Below, piece after piece: positions 33,436 to 41,349 of a stretch of DNA of 64,000 nucleotides. Each line of letters starts with the position of its first letter. Position 1 is the stretch's first letter. The notes beneath the pieces are model-generated. The model did not search any database and was not told the origin of the DNA. It worked only from the letters and a program-made list of their open reading frames with translations. Source of the stretch: Actinoplanes xinjiangensis (GTDB lineage Bacteria; Actinomycetota; Actinomycetes; Mycobacteriales; Micromonosporaceae); the NCBI RefSeq assembly GCF_003148685.1, contig NZ_QGGR01000003.1, forward strand, positions 496,001 to 560,000. The letters run 5' to 3'. The position numbers and the translations under genes were made by a program.

Positions 33436-34038
33436 TCACGCCCCCTGCGGCTCGGAGGTCGCGGTCCGGGTGATGCCCCGGTCCACCGCATACTGCTCGA
33501 GGAGCTTGCGCAGGTTGCGCCGGCCACGGTGCAGCCGGGACATGACCGTGCCGATGGGCGTACCCATGATGTCGGCGATCTCCTTGTACGAGAAACCCTC
33601 GACATCGGCGAGGTAGACGGCGAGCCGGAAGTCCTCCGGCAGGGACTGGAGCGCTTCCTTGATGTCACTGTCCGGAAGCCGGTCCAGCGCCTCGGTCTCG
33701 GCCGACCGCAGACCCTGCGACGTGTGCGACTCGCTCGACGCGAGCTGCCAGTCGGTGATCTCCTCGGTCGGCGCCTGCACCGGCTGCCGCTGCTTACGCC
33801 GGTACGAGTTGATGTACGTGTTCGTCAGGATCCGGTAGAGCCAGGCCTTGAGGTTCGTGCCCTGCTCGAACTGGTGGAACGCGGAGAACGCCTTGAGGAA
33901 CGTCTCCTGCACCAGATCCTCGGCATCGGCCGGATTGCGCGTCATCCGCAGCCCCGCCGCATACAACTGATCGACGAACGGCAACGCCTCACGCTCGAAA
34001 CGCGCCCGGCGTTCCTCGGTCCGTTCCTTCTGGGCCAC
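33436..34038 (-). CDS. sigR: ECF sigma factor SigR (SigH-type), thiol-oxidative stress
   Basis: RNA polymerase sigma factor of 200 residues (short form). Region 2 is seen in [22 protein letters not shown] and [19 protein letters not shown] as two separate blocks, and region 4 in [24 protein letters not shown]. It directs thioredoxin and mycothiol genes. The GTG at 34038 has GGGGAGA 8 bases upstream. The frame stays open to a TTG at 34245, which would add 69 residues. In S. coelicolor an unstable long isoform, sigma-R', is made from an upstream start, so the same may occur here. Confidence 0.92.
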   Translation of the reverse strand: MAQKERTEERRARFEREALPFVDQLYAAGLRMTRNPADAEDLVQETFLKAFSAFHQFEQGTNLKAWLYRILTNTYINSYRRKQRQPVQAPTEEITDWQLASSESHTSQGLRSAETEALDRLPDSDIKEALQSLPEDFRLAVYLADVEGFSYKEIADIMGTPIGTVMSRLHRGRRNLRKLLEQYAVDRGITRTATSEPQGA

Positions 34039-34276
34039 CCTGGAATCTCCCCTCGACCGCCCCGCCGAGGATACGGGTAGTGCCCCTGTAACGCTCTCGA
34101 AAACCGCCGGTGTGCTGACGCTCACCGACCGCGCCACCGGCGCCGTCTCCACCGCGGGCCACTCGGGGGAACCCAGAAGGTCCCGCACCCGGTCCGCCTC
34201 CCGGCCGTCGCGCTCGACGCTTCCGACACCGGCACCCACTGGCAAACCCCTTCCGCTGACGTCTTTCCAGCTGGAT

Positions 34277-34304
34277 AACGTCCGCTACGGGCCGGTGCAT
34301 TCCC
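34277..34304 (-). promoter_or_regulatory. SigR-type promoter upstream of sigR long form
   Basis: GGGAAT (34299-34304) and GTT (34277-34279) on the minus strand, 19 bases apart; counted as CGTT the gap is 18. The SigR consensus is GGAAT-N18-GTT. Transcription would start about 20-25 bases before the TTG at 34245, fitting positive autoregulation that feeds the long isoform. Confidence 0.5.
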
Positions 34305-34313
34305 TCCGCCCGT

Positions 34314-34922
34314 TCAGCGCGCCCAGCAATGGCGGCGCAGCCACTCCAGAACGACCGCCACGGTGCCGGGAAGATCCTTTCGCAGATCGTGCACAGCGCC
34401 GGGGCGTACGGCCACCTCGACGGCCCCTCCGGGTGACGGCACGCCGAACGGATCGCGGTCCCCGTTCACCGCGAGGGTGGGCACCGTCTCCGGCAGTTCC
34501 CCCGCCCGGGTCTTCTCCGGCCTGCCCGGCGGATGCAGCGGAAAAGCCAGGGCGAGAACCCCCGCGGCGCCCAGCGTGGTCGCGGTCCGGCACGCGACAC
34601 GCGCACCACTGGAGCGCCCACCGACGATCAACGGCAGCTCCGGTACGCGTAACGCGCCCACCACCGAGACCCAGGCCTCGTCGAGGTGCCCGGCCGGAGC
34701 GGGCGCACGCCGGCCGGCCACCCGGTACGGCTGGGTGACCAGGGCGACCCGCACGCCGGCCGCCACCGCCGCGTCGTGCACCGCGACCAGGTCGGGCGCG
34801 TCGACACCGCCCCCGGCACCATGGCCGAGGACGAGCAGACCGCGCGCCGGCCCGGACGGGTCGGTGACGGCCGCGGCGGCGGGGCCGCGTGGGGTTTCCA
34901 GCGTCATCTCGGAGCGCGACAC
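34314..34922 (-). CDS. Alpha/beta hydrolase of the KANL3/Tex30-like family
   Basis: Small hydrolase of 202 residues. It has LVLGHGAGGGVDAPDL near the N terminus, the nucleophile elbow GGRSSGAR (Ser) near residue 102, LAFPLHPPG and a late GAVHDLRKD with the likely His. The family is widespread in actinobacteria without a fixed substrate. GTG 34922 is the first start; the ATG at 34907 (MTLETPRG) is an alternative. The 3' end lies just upstream of the SigR-type promoter. Confidence 0.82.
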   Translation of the reverse strand: MSRSEMTLETPRGPAAAAVTDPSGPARGLLVLGHGAGGGVDAPDLVAVHDAAVAAGVRVALVTQPYRVAGRRAPAPAGHLDEAWVSVVGALRVPELPLIVGGRSSGARVACRTATTLGAAGVLALAFPLHPPGRPEKTRAGELPETVPTLAVNGDRDPFGVPSPGGAVEVAVRPGAVHDLRKDLPGTVAVVLEWLRRHCWAR

Positions 34923-34935
34923 GCGCTCCGTTCTA

Positions 34936-35331
34936 TCAGCGACTGACCGGTATGAGGGTCAGAAGACGGCGATCCTCGTCGTCCGGCGAGTCGTCGACCG
35001 CCTCGCCGTCCGCCTGGATCCGCTCCCGCCAGGCGACGAGCATGGCCCGGCGTTCCCGTGGCGTGGTGCCGCCCCAGACCCCGTGGCAGTCGCCGACCTG
35101 GAGTGCCCAGGCCAGGCATGGGCCCTGCACATCGCAGGTCCCGCACAGAGCCACGGCGCCGCCCGACGGCTCGTTCGGCGCGGGAAAGAACGTCTCAGGA
35201 TCGACCGCACGGCAGGCGCCCCGTGTGCGCCAGGCCTCATCGGACCGTCGTTGCGCGATCGCCTCGAGCAGTCGCGGGTCGCGTCGCGCGATAGCCACCT
35301 CGTGCGGACGCGGCATGCGTGCGCGTGTCAT
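34936..35331 (-). CDS. WhiB-family transcriptional regulator (second copy)
   Basis: Wbl protein of 131 residues with cluster ligands Cys40, Cys63, Cys66 and Cys72, an extra Cys82 and the turn CHGVWGG. The N-terminal 35 residues are longer than in WhiB1 and the C-terminal tail is acidic rather than basic. GGGGGAGGTGGG precedes the ATG at 35331. It has an AT-rich upstream region unlike its surroundings. It could not be assigned to a named Wbl subclass. Confidence 0.9.
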   Translation of the reverse strand: MTRARMPRPHEVAIARRDPRLLEAIAQRRSDEAWRTRGACRAVDPETFFPAPNEPSGGAVALCGTCDVQGPCLAWALQVGDCHGVWGGTTPRERRAMLVAWRERIQADGEAVDDSPDDEDRRLLTLIPVSR

Positions 35332-35471
35332 CAGCCCACCTCCCCCGTGGGACCGGAACTGCATGTGGCGGCCGGGCCGCACCTTACGGTCCAGCACCAC
35401 TCCGGCGCTGGTTTGTACCGCAAGCTACAAGATCAGAACAAGGGGTCTATCGATCTGGAAAGAAAGTTGTC

Positions 35472-35499
35472 AGTCTAGAATCGCTACATATCCCGACAA
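35472..35499 (-). promoter_or_regulatory. Candidate promoter of the second whiB
   Basis: On the minus strand TTGTCG (35494-35499), a 16-base spacer and TAGACT (35472-35477), within an AT-rich patch (about 35400-35525) that stands out in this GC-rich window. It would leave an untranslated leader of about 135 bases. Confidence 0.4.
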
Positions 35500-35523
35500 A
35501 TATTCTTGTTGATCTCGGAGAGT

Positions 35524-36201
35524 TCAAAAAAGCGTAATATTCGCGGCCGGCTCGATCAGCTCGGGACCGTTGTTGCGCACATTGCCGACGGCGGCGCCCA
35601 CCGGGCGTACCTCGATGGCCTCCAGATCCCGCTCGGAGAGCGGTTGCAGCAACCGCTCGGCGTCGCCGCCACCGGCCAGCCAGTCGGCCCAGCGGGCGGC
35701 CGGCAGGATCAGCGGCATCCGGTCGTGCACCTTCGTCAGGTGGCCCAGCGCCGCCGTGGTGATCACACTGCAGGTGAGAACCGACTCCGGGCCCCAGGCC
35801 GACCAGAGACCGGCGAAGGCCAGCGGCCCCGAGTCCGCCGGGGTCATGTAGAAGGCCTGCTTCTCCTTGCCGTCGCGGACCCACTCGAACCAGCCGTCGG
35901 CCGGGATCAGACAGCGCCGCTTCGCGAACGACGGCGCGAACGAGCGCAGCTCGGTGACCGTCTCGGCGCGGGCGTTGATCATGCGGGCACCGGCCTTCAG
36001 ATCCTTCGCCCAGTGCGGCACCAGACCCCAGCGGGCGGTGTCGAGCACCCGGCCCTCGTGCTCCGTGGAGACGCGCACCAACGGCACCGGATCGGTGGGG
36101 GCGACATTCCAGCTGGCACGCAGCGGCTCGGCGACGTCCACGGCCTCGAACAGCCTGCTGAGGTCGGCGTTGCTCTTCGTCGTCGCGTATCGGCCGCACA
36201 T
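35524..36201 (-). CDS. SOS response-associated peptidase (SRAP, YedK/HMCES family)
   Basis: Protein of 225 residues that forms a covalent thiazolidine bond with abasic sites in single-stranded DNA. Catalytic Cys2 follows the initiator Met (MCGRYA), and the active-site Asn, Glu and His are seen in WNVAPTD, NARAET and VHDRMPLIL. The ATG at 36201 must be the start because Cys2 has to be N-terminal. TAACCT lies 7 bases upstream without a Shine-Dalgarno, so a leaderless transcript is likely. It is divergent from aroA, as in mycobacteria. Confidence 0.94.
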   Translation of the reverse strand: MCGRYATTKSNADLSRLFEAVDVAEPLRASWNVAPTDPVPLVRVSTEHEGRVLDTARWGLVPHWAKDLKAGARMINARAETVTELRSFAPSFAKRRCLIPADGWFEWVRDGKEKQAFYMTPADSGPLAFAGLWSAWGPESVLTCSVITTAALGHLTKVHDRMPLILPAARWADWLAGGGDAERLLQPLSERDLEAIEVRPVGAAVGNVRNNGPELIEPAANITLF

Positions 36202-36375
36202 GAGCAGCAGGTTACGCCGCCCACCGGACACCCGTCCGCCCCGAAACACCCCGGCCCGCCGGCCACCCCCGGGCGCGGCCGTGGGAGGACCGGGTTCACA
36301 CCGGCGGGGGTACGGCGCCGGAAATGTCTCGCGGGACGGGAACGCGGGACGGAAATGTCGGAGGGCGACGGCAGA

Positions 36376-37698
36376 ATGGCGGGCGTGACTGCTGAACCCC
36401 GCCCTTGGCTCGCCCCGTCCGCCACCGGTCCGGTCACGGCGACCGTGCGGCTGCCGGGCTCGAAGTCGATGACCGCCCGCGCCCTGATCCTGGCCGCCCT
36501 GGCCGACGGCCCCTCGGTGATCGAGGCTCCGCTGCGGGCCCGGGACACCGTGCTGATGGCGGCCGGCCTGCGCGCGCTCGGTGTCGAGGTGGACGTCACC
36601 GACGACGCCCGCTGGCTGGTGACACCCGGACCGCTGCGCGGCCCGGCCCGGATCGACGTGGGGCTGGCCGGCACGATCACCCGGTTCCTGCCACCGGCGG
36701 CCGCGCTCGCCGAGGGCCCGGTCGAGTTCGACGGCGACCCGCACATGCGGAAACGGCCGCTGCGCCCGATCGTCGCGGCGCTGCGGGCACTCGGCGTGAC
36801 GGTCGACGCCTCCCCGATCGACGGCCTGCCGCTGACCGTGCACGGCTCCGGCGTGGTCGAGGGCGGCGAGGCGGTGATCGACGCGTCGGCGTCCAGCCAG
36901 TTCGTCTCCGGCCTGCTGCTGTCGGCGGCCCGGTTCGCCAAGGGCCTGACCCTGCGGCACGAGGGCCCGCCGGTGCCGAGCGCCCCGCACCTGCGGATGA
37001 CGACGCATATGCTGCGGGCGGCCGGAGCCGTCGTCGACGACAGTGTGGCCGACGTGTGGACCGTCGAGCGGGGCCCGCTGAGCGGCCGGACCTGGACGAT
37101 CGAGCCCGACCTGTCCGGGGCGGCACCGTTCTTCGCGGCGGCCGCGGTCACCGGTGGCGCGGTCACCCTGGCGGGCTGGCCGGCCGACAGCTGGCAGCCG
37201 GTCGACCAGGCCGTGGAGATCTTCCGTTCGCTGGGCGCCGAGGTCACCCGCACCACCGAGGGTCTGACCGTGCGGGGCACCGGCACGCTGCGCGGCATCA
37301 CCGCGGACCTCTCCGAGGTGGGCGAGCTGACCCCGGTGGTGTCGGCGCTGGCCGCGCTCGCCGAGGGCCCGTCCGAGCTGCGCGGGGTGGAGCACATCCG
37401 GGGCCACGAGACCGACCGGATCACGGCGCTCGCCACCGAGCTGGGCAAGGTCGGTGCCGGGGTGACCGAGTTCCCCGACGGGTTGCGGATCGAGCCGGGG
37501 CCGTTGCGCGGGGCGGGTTTCGAGACCTACGCCGACCATCGGATGGCGCATGCCGCCGCGGTCATCGGACTCGCCGTGCCGGGGGTGACCCTCACCGACG
37601 TAGGTTGTACGTCGAAGACGTTGCCCGAGTTCCCCGAACTCTGGGCGGGACTCGTGGCGGGGAGTCGGCTCCCGTCCCACCCAGGTGGGCAGGAGTGA
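36376..37698 (+). CDS. aroA: 3-phosphoshikimate 1-carboxyvinyltransferase (EPSP synthase)
   Basis: Shikimate-pathway enzyme joining PEP to shikimate-3-phosphate, 440 residues. It has LPGSKSMTARALILAALA, GLAGTITRFLPP, DGDPHMRKRPL, SASSQFVSGLLL and HRMAHAAAVIGLA. The ATG at 36376 has GGAGGG about 10 bases upstream; an ATG at 36355 and a GTG at 36385 are alternatives. LAGTITRF replaces the more usual GNAGTxxR, the actinobacterial variant. Its order with rsgA and hisN is common in actinomycetes. Confidence 0.95.
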   Translation: MAGVTAEPRPWLAPSATGPVTATVRLPGSKSMTARALILAALADGPSVIEAPLRARDTVLMAAGLRALGVEVDVTDDARWLVTPGPLRGPARIDVGLAGTITRFLPPAAALAEGPVEFDGDPHMRKRPLRPIVAALRALGVTVDASPIDGLPLTVHGSGVVEGGEAVIDASASSQFVSGLLLSAARFAKGLTLRHEGPPVPSAPHLRMTTHMLRAAGAVVDDSVADVWTVERGPLSGRTWTIEPDLSGAAPFFAAAAVTGGAVTLAGWPADSWQPVDQAVEIFRSLGAEVTRTTEGLTVRGTGTLRGITADLSEVGELTPVVSALAALAEGPSELRGVEHIRGHETDRITALATELGKVGAGVTEFPDGLRIEPGPLRGAGFETYADHRMAHAAAVIGLAVPGVTLTDVGCTSKTLPEFPELWAGLVAGSRLPSHPGGQE

Positions 37699-37789
37699 GG
37701 CGGGGTCCAGGTGTCGTCCGGGTGTGCGCCGCGGGCGGCGGCCGGGCCACGCCGCGGCCCGGCCATCCCTTTCGGAACAGGAGCTGACA

Positions 37790-38959
37790 CTGCCAGCGCG
37801 TAAACGGGAGTACGACGAGGACGACGTACGGGTCCGGCCCGGTAAGTCGTCACGACCGCGTACCCGAACCCGGCCGAAGCACGACGACGCCGTCGATGCC
37901 CTGGTCATCACCGTCGACCGGGGCCGGTACGGCTGTGTCCGCGAGGACACCGGCGGCCTCGACGTGATCACCGCGATGCGGGCCCGGGAACTGGGCCGCA
38001 AGTCGGTGGTGGTGGGCGACCGGGTGGCGCTCGTCGGTGACTCGTCCGGCGCGGCGGGCACCCTGGCCCGGATCGTCCGGATCAGCGAGCGGACGTCGGT
38101 GCTGCGCCGCACCGCGGACGACGACGACACCACCCCCGAGGGCCGCCTCGAGCGGGTGGTGGTCGCCAACGCCGACCAACTGGTGATCGTGAGCGCGCTG
38201 TCCGACCCGCCGCCGCGGACCGGGTTCATCGACCGGTGCCTGGTGGCGGCGTACGACGCGGGCATCGAGCCGTTGCTCTGCCTGACGAAGGCGGATCTGG
38301 CCGGCCCGGAACAGGTGCTGGGCTACTACGCCGAGCTGGATCTGCCGCATGTGCTGGTGCGGCCGGGCAGTGACCTGGAGGAGTTGCGCAGCCGCCTCGC
38401 CGGGCGCCTGTCGGTCATGGTCGGCCACTCCGGCGTGGGCAAGTCGACGCTCGTCAACCGCCTGGTCCCGGATGCGCTGCGGGCGGTCGGCGTGGTCAGC
38501 GCGATCGGCAAGGGACGGCATACGTCGACCAGCGCGGTGGCGTTGCGGCTGCCGCCGGTCGGGAAGTCCCGCAAGGACCCGGGCTGGATCATCGACACCC
38601 CGGGGATCCGGAGTTTCGGGCTGGCGCACGTGAGCGCGGAGAGCCTGCTGCACGGGTTCCCCGACCTGGTCGAGGGGACGCTGGAGGATCAGCCGAACTG
38701 CGGGCACACGGCCGCGGACGGCGACTGCCGGCTGGACGCCTGGGTGGCCGAGGGGAAGGCCGACGAGCGCCGTCTGGCGTCGTACCGCCGCCTGCTGTCC
38801 TCCCGCGCCGGAGAGGGCGACCGAACCGGCGAGGGCGACCGGGCCGGCGAGGGCGGTCGAACCAGCGAAAGCGACCGAACCGGAGAGGGCGACGGAACCA
38901 GCGAAAGCGACCGGGCCGCCGAGGGCGAGGGGCAGGAGCACGCCGCAGGCGAAGCCTGA
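37790..38959 (+). CDS. rsgA: Ribosome small-subunit-dependent GTPase A
   Basis: Circularly permuted GTPase for late 30S maturation, 389 residues from the chosen start. An OB-fold part (about 25-105) precedes G4 (LTKADL), G1 (GHSGVGKST) and G3 (DTPG), in permuted order. A zinc knuckle (NCGHTAADGDC) follows. No ATG, GTG or TTG lies close to the conserved KREYDEDDVR opening. CTG at 37790 has CAGGAG six bases upstream and is the best-supported start; GTG 37685, inside aroA, would add an unlikely 35-residue extension. The tail has seven six-residue repeats (GEGDRT-like). Confidence 0.85.
   Translation: MPARKREYDEDDVRVRPGKSSRPRTRTRPKHDDAVDALVITVDRGRYGCVREDTGGLDVITAMRARELGRKSVVVGDRVALVGDSSGAAGTLARIVRISERTSVLRRTADDDDTTPEGRLERVVVANADQLVIVSALSDPPPRTGFIDRCLVAAYDAGIEPLLCLTKADLAGPEQVLGYYAELDLPHVLVRPGSDLEELRSRLAGRLSVMVGHSGVGKSTLVNRLVPDALRAVGVVSAIGKGRHTSTSAVALRLPPVGKSRKDPGWIIDTPGIRSFGLAHVSAESLLHGFPDLVEGTLEDQPNCGHTAADGDCRLDAWVAEGKADERRLASYRRLLSSRAGEGDRTGEGDRAGEGGRTSESDRTGEGDGTSESDRAAEGEGQEHAAGEA
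38810..38935 (+). repeat. 18-bp minisatellite in the rsgA 3' end
   Basis: Seven 18-bp units code for GEGDRT, GEGDRA, GEGGRT, SESDRT, GEGDGT, SESDRA and AEGEGQ. The frame is kept, giving a disordered, charged C-terminal tail beyond the zinc-knuckle domain. Copy number may vary between strains. Confidence 0.85.
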
Positions 38960-38984
38960 TCCTGGAAGACGGGAAACCCGGGAA

Positions 38985-39006
38985 ACCCGGCGCGCCCGCG
39001 CCGGGT
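38985..39006 (+). terminator. Hairpin after rsgA
   Basis: ACCCGGCGC pairs with GCGCCGGGT around GCCC. It starts 25 bases after the rsgA stop and ends just before the TAGCTT box of hisN. No T-run follows. Confidence 0.55.
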
Positions 39007-39026
39007 CGATGGACTAGCTTTCTGGC

Positions 39027-39827
39027 ATGGCCGGATATGCCGATGATCTTGCGCTTGCCCACGTCCTCGCCGACTCGGCCGACGCCATCTCGATGGCCCG
39101 GTTCCGGGCCCTGGACCTGAAGGTCGAGGAGAAGCCCGATCTGACGCCGGTGTCCGACGCCGACACCGCGGTGGAGAAGGCGATCCGGGCGACCCTGGCC
39201 CGGGCCCGGCCGCGCGACGGGGTGCTCGGCGAGGAGTTCGGCCGGACCGCCGCGACAGCCGGGCCCGGTAACCGGTACTGGGTGATCGACCCGATCGACG
39301 GCACCAAGAACTTCGTGCGCGGCGTGCCGATCTGGGCCACCCTGATCGCGCTGATGGAGGGCGACACCCCGGTCGCCGGCCTGGTGTCCGCGCCGGCGCT
39401 GGGCCGCCGCTGGTGGGCCGGGCGCGGGCTGGGCGCGTTCGCCGGGAGGAACCAGCACTCGGCGTCCCGGATCAGGGTGTCGTCGGTGCACAAGCTGACC
39501 GACGCGAGTTTCTGCTACGCGAGCCTGAACGGCTGGGCCGACAACGGCCGCCTCGACCAGATGATGGACATCCTGCTCGGTGTCTGGCGCAGCCGGGCGT
39601 ACGGCGACTTCTACGGCTACATGCTGCTGGCCGAGGGTGCGCTGGACGCGATGGCCGAACCGGAGCTGTCGCTGTGGGACATGGCCGCGCTGATCCCGAT
39701 CGTCACCGAGGCGGGCGGCCGGATCACCGATCTGGACGGGCGGCCGACCGCGGACAACAGTTCCGTCATCGGCACCAACGGGCTGCTGCACGAGAGCGTG
39801 CTGACCGCGCTGGCCCGTCGCGCCTGA
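39027..39827 (+). CDS. hisN: Histidinol-phosphatase (inositol monophosphatase family)
   Basis: Removes phosphate from histidinol phosphate, 266 residues. The metal-binding motifs are GEEFG, WVIDPIDGTKNF and, near the C terminus, LWDMAALIPIVTEAGG. The family also includes inositol and fructose bisphosphatases. HisN is preferred because of the actinobacterial aroA-rsgA-hisN order and overall sequence. The ATG is 6 bases after TAGCTT (39015-39020) and lacks a Shine-Dalgarno, so it is probably leaderless. Confidence 0.9.
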   Translation: MAGYADDLALAHVLADSADAISMARFRALDLKVEEKPDLTPVSDADTAVEKAIRATLARARPRDGVLGEEFGRTAATAGPGNRYWVIDPIDGTKNFVRGVPIWATLIALMEGDTPVAGLVSAPALGRRWWAGRGLGAFAGRNQHSASRIRVSSVHKLTDASFCYASLNGWADNGRLDQMMDILLGVWRSRAYGDFYGYMLLAEGALDAMAEPELSLWDMAALIPIVTEAGGRITDLDGRPTADNSSVIGTNGLLHESVLTALARRA

Positions 39828-39930
39828 GAACCGCCCGTTCCGGCATGACCACCCCGGTACGGGGGTATCCCGCACAGACCAGCGCTCTCGAAATGCGCAC
39901 CGTCCGCGGGTTATGCACAATGGAGCGATC

Positions 39931-40668
39931 ATGCCGAGCGAGGTTCGTCACCACGTGGACCGCGGCCAGGCCTACCCTCTGGTCCGGTTGTCCGGGGTGC
40001 TCGACGGCGCCACGACCACGCCCGTCCGGTCGGCGCTTCTCGACGTGCTCGCGGCCCAGCCGGAGGCGCTGGTGGTCGACATCGGCGAGCTGCGGGTCAT
40101 CGAGGCCGACGCGCTCGGCGTGCTGCGCGACGTGCTGGCCGAGACCAGGGACTGGCCGGGGAGCCATCTCGCGCTGTGCGGCTCACCGGACGCCGCCGCC
40201 TGGGAGCCCACCGGCTGGCCGGTCTGGCCGGACGCGCCGGGCGCCTTCGCCTCGCTCGGCGCCCCCGGCCCGGTGGGCCATCGGGTCGTCGCGGAGCTGG
40301 AGCCGGTGGTCGGTGCGGCCCGGCTCTGCCGTGAGGTGATCACCGAGGCGTGCGCGCGGTGGGACCGGCCGGATCTGGCCGGCAACGCGTGCATCGTGGC
40401 CACCGAGATGGTCAACAACGTGGTGTCGCATGCCGGCACCCCGATGAGCCTGCTGCTGGCGCTGCACGGCGACACGGTGAGCGTGGCGGTCCGGGATTTC
40501 TCGGCGACGGCGCCCCGCTTCGGCGGCCCGGTGGCCCCGACCGCGTACGGGGGCCGGGGCCTGCTTCTCATCGACGCGCTCTCGGAGCGCTGGGGTCATC
40601 TGGTGCTGGCCGGCGGCAAGATCATCTGGGCGCGGCTGGGCGCGATGGACAAGGATGTCGCGGCATGA
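39931..40668 (+). CDS. STAS domain fused to an RsbW-like HATPase
   Basis: A single chain of 245 residues joining an anti-sigma-antagonist fold (STAS, about 1-105) and an anti-sigma kinase fold (HATPase_c_2, about 120-240). In the STAS part the usual phospho-acceptor SSG is replaced by EADALG, so it probably cannot be switched by phosphorylation. The ATPase part keeps TEMVNNVVSHAG (N box) and GGRGLLLIDAL (G2). GGAG precedes the ATG. Partner-switching control of a sigma factor is inferred; no sigma gene adjoins. Confidence 0.82.
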   Translation: MPSEVRHHVDRGQAYPLVRLSGVLDGATTTPVRSALLDVLAAQPEALVVDIGELRVIEADALGVLRDVLAETRDWPGSHLALCGSPDAAAWEPTGWPVWPDAPGAFASLGAPGPVGHRVVAELEPVVGAARLCREVITEACARWDRPDLAGNACIVATEMVNNVVSHAGTPMSLLLALHGDTVSVAVRDFSATAPRFGGPVAPTAYGGRGLLLIDALSERWGHLVLAGGKIIWARLGAMDKDVAA

Positions 40669-40698
40669 TCGCCCCCACTCGTGGGTAGTCAGGCGGTC

Positions 40699-41256
40699 AT
40701 GCGAGACAACGACTACCCGGCTGAGGTCACCGATCCGGAAGCGTCGGGGCTGCCGGACACCGCTGACGACGATTCCACCGCGTACGACGAGGTGAACAGC
40801 CCTCGATGGGCGGACGGCCCCGATCCGGCGGCGCTCGCCGGGGTGGGCCCGGGCGGGTCGAACCGGTTCGGCGAGACCGCCGAGGAGCAGCTGCACGGCG
40901 AGTCACTGGACCGGCGGCTGCGGCAGGAGGAGCCGGACTTCGGTGCGGAACCTGCGGACCGGGAGGGCCGGGACCCGATCGACGAGACGGTGGACGACTC
41001 GGCGCAGCGCGAGTTCGACCGGGACGTGTGGGAGCCGGGGCCGACCTCCGACCCGTCGTCGCAGGTGTCGCTCTACGACGACGGCCAGCTCGACGGCGAC
41101 TCGCCGCGCCCGGTGGGCCGTCTGGTCGCCCCGGATGAGGGCTCGGGCTGGGACGAGGAGCCCGACAGTGTCGCCTACGACGCGGGCGCGGCCGGTGGCG
41201 GCGCCAGCGCCGAGGAACTGGCGATGCACGAGACCAACTCTCCGGACTACCGCTGA
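40699..41256 (+). CDS. DUF5709-type acidic protein
   Basis: Acidic, low-complexity protein of 185 residues with the family core HGESLDRRLRQEEPDFGAEP around 65-85 and an N-terminal DSTAYDEVNSPRW. I assign it to DUF5709, a family of abundant small proteins in actinobacteria with no known role. It has no membrane or export signal. A short hairpin (TGACCGG/CCGGTCA, 41254-41272) overlaps its stop. Confidence 0.78.
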   Translation: MRDNDYPAEVTDPEASGLPDTADDDSTAYDEVNSPRWADGPDPAALAGVGPGGSNRFGETAEEQLHGESLDRRLRQEEPDFGAEPADREGRDPIDETVDDSAQREFDRDVWEPGPTSDPSSQVSLYDDGQLDGDSPRPVGRLVAPDEGSGWDEEPDSVAYDAGAAGGGASAEELAMHETNSPDYR

Positions 41257-41349
41257 CCGGGACGTCCGGTCACAGTCGCGTAAAAACCCTTGCCGGTAGC
41301 GCTCCCAGTTCAGCACAGTGCCCACCTGAGGTGCGGGATGGGGAGAGTC

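Noticed and set aside
36319..36359. Direct repeat CGGAAATGTC (36319 and 36350) as an operator before aroA
   Set aside because: The second copy overlaps a possible ATG and the ribosome-site region. The spacing of 31 bases and lack of symmetry give no firm regulatory reading.
35506..36375. Upstream extension of the aroA frame
   Set aside because: The extension is antisense to the SRAP gene and has no homologous look. EPSP synthase similarity begins after 36376.
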